A DNA stretch of 5,200 nt, taken from the NCBI GenBank assembly GCA_024641365.1, contig JAHEDF010000318.1, forward strand, positions 1 through 5,200. The letters run 5' to 3'. This stretch comes from Planctomycetota bacterium (lineage in GTDB: Bacteria > Planctomycetota > UBA11346). Of this stretch, positions 4,962 to 5,200 are shown piece by piece. The stretch's first letter is position 1. Each line of letters starts with the position of its first letter. The position numbers and the translations under genes were made by a program. The notes beneath the pieces were generated by a model. It did no database searches and had not been told where the DNA came from. It was given only the letters and a program-made list of their open reading frames with translations.

Positions 4962-5078
4962 GTGATATAATTTAGAAAATGATATTTTTGGTGAGTGGGA
5001 TACTAATGAAGATGCAATGGAAGGATAATTGGTTATTTGATATTTTTGAAATGGTGTTTGGCTGACATCGGTGGATTA

Positions 5079-5200
5079 CGCCATTCGCCGTTCGCCGAAA
5101 GCTAACAGCTAACAGCTAACAGCTAACAGCGAACAGCTAACAGCTAACAGCGAACAGCGAACAGCGAACAGCGAACAGCGAACAGCGAACAGCGAACAGC
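5079..5200. repeat. Heptanucleotide tandem array (AGCTAAC/AGCGAAC), continues past the window
   Basis: Three leading, degenerate 7-mers CGCCATT, CGCCGTT and CGCCGAA (5079-5099) are followed by 14 complete AGCKAAC units (5100-5197) and a partial AGC at the edge. The variable fourth base reads T,T,T,T,G,T,T,G,G,G,G,G,G,G across the array; there are no indels, so the 7-base phase is strict. A period of seven is not a multiple of three, so it does not look like coding sequence. The stretch between the gene start at 4949 and this array (4950-5078) is AT-rich and holds nothing I can support beyond the ribosome site. Confidence 0.9.

Noticed and set aside
5006..5065. Tiny 19-codon ORF (MKMQWKDNWLFDIFEMVFG)
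   Set aside because: Too short, with no good SD, and nothing else supports it; the AT-rich DNA here makes such frames likely by chance.
5100..5200. CRISPR-like array
   Set aside because: The units are contiguous 7-mers without spacers, so this is a microsatellite and not repeat-spacer DNA.

Overview
This 5.2-kb window looks like the chromosome of a Gammaproteobacterium-like organism. It has moderate GC with GC-rich patches, Gram-negative style signal peptide and Shine-Dalgarno (SD) sequences, and a peptide/H+ symporter of a type also found in host-associated gammaproteobacteria. The taxonomic placement is inference, with no marker gene to fix it. Five protein-coding genes are supported. Nearly all the remaining DNA is structured repeat sequence, and this is the most distinctive thing about the window.

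Layout from left to right. Bases 1-621 (minus strand) hold the first 207 residues of a soluble M48-like zinc metallopeptidase, cut by the window edge. The 622-1005 gap carries a large imperfect inverted repeat built from CGCAGAGRR 9-mers. A small secreted protein of 125 residues follows on the plus strand (1006-1383). From 1384 to 2117 there is no gene but a stack of repeat structures: a 196-bp inverted-repeat element that appears to have landed inside the head of a GC-rich repeat (copy A), a second copy in tandem (copy B), a GCCGAAC heptamer array, and a duplicated two-hairpin module whose stems differ but stay complementary.

On the minus strand, 2118-2537 (small membrane protein) and 2581-3954 (POT/PTR-family proton-coupled oligopeptide transporter) form a probable two-gene operon read transporter first. 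Copy C of the GC-rich repeat (4047-4188) separates this operon from a minus-strand gene at 4227-4949, which encodes a stand-alone metallo-beta-lactamase-fold protein with flavodiiron-type HxExD metal ligands. The window ends in a heptanucleotide microsatellite (AGCTAAC/AGCGAAC) that runs off the right edge.

How the parts may work together: each GC-rich repeat copy carries a hairpin that, read on the minus strand, is followed by six U residues. It therefore looks like a ready-made intrinsic terminator. All three copies have the same orientation and lie downstream of minus-strand genes: copy C after the metallo-beta-lactamase-fold gene, copies A and B after the transporter operon. The transporter operon would then have a 3' UTR of roughly 330 nt containing the four hairpins and the heptamers. 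No defence system, CRISPR array, RNA gene or transposase was seen.
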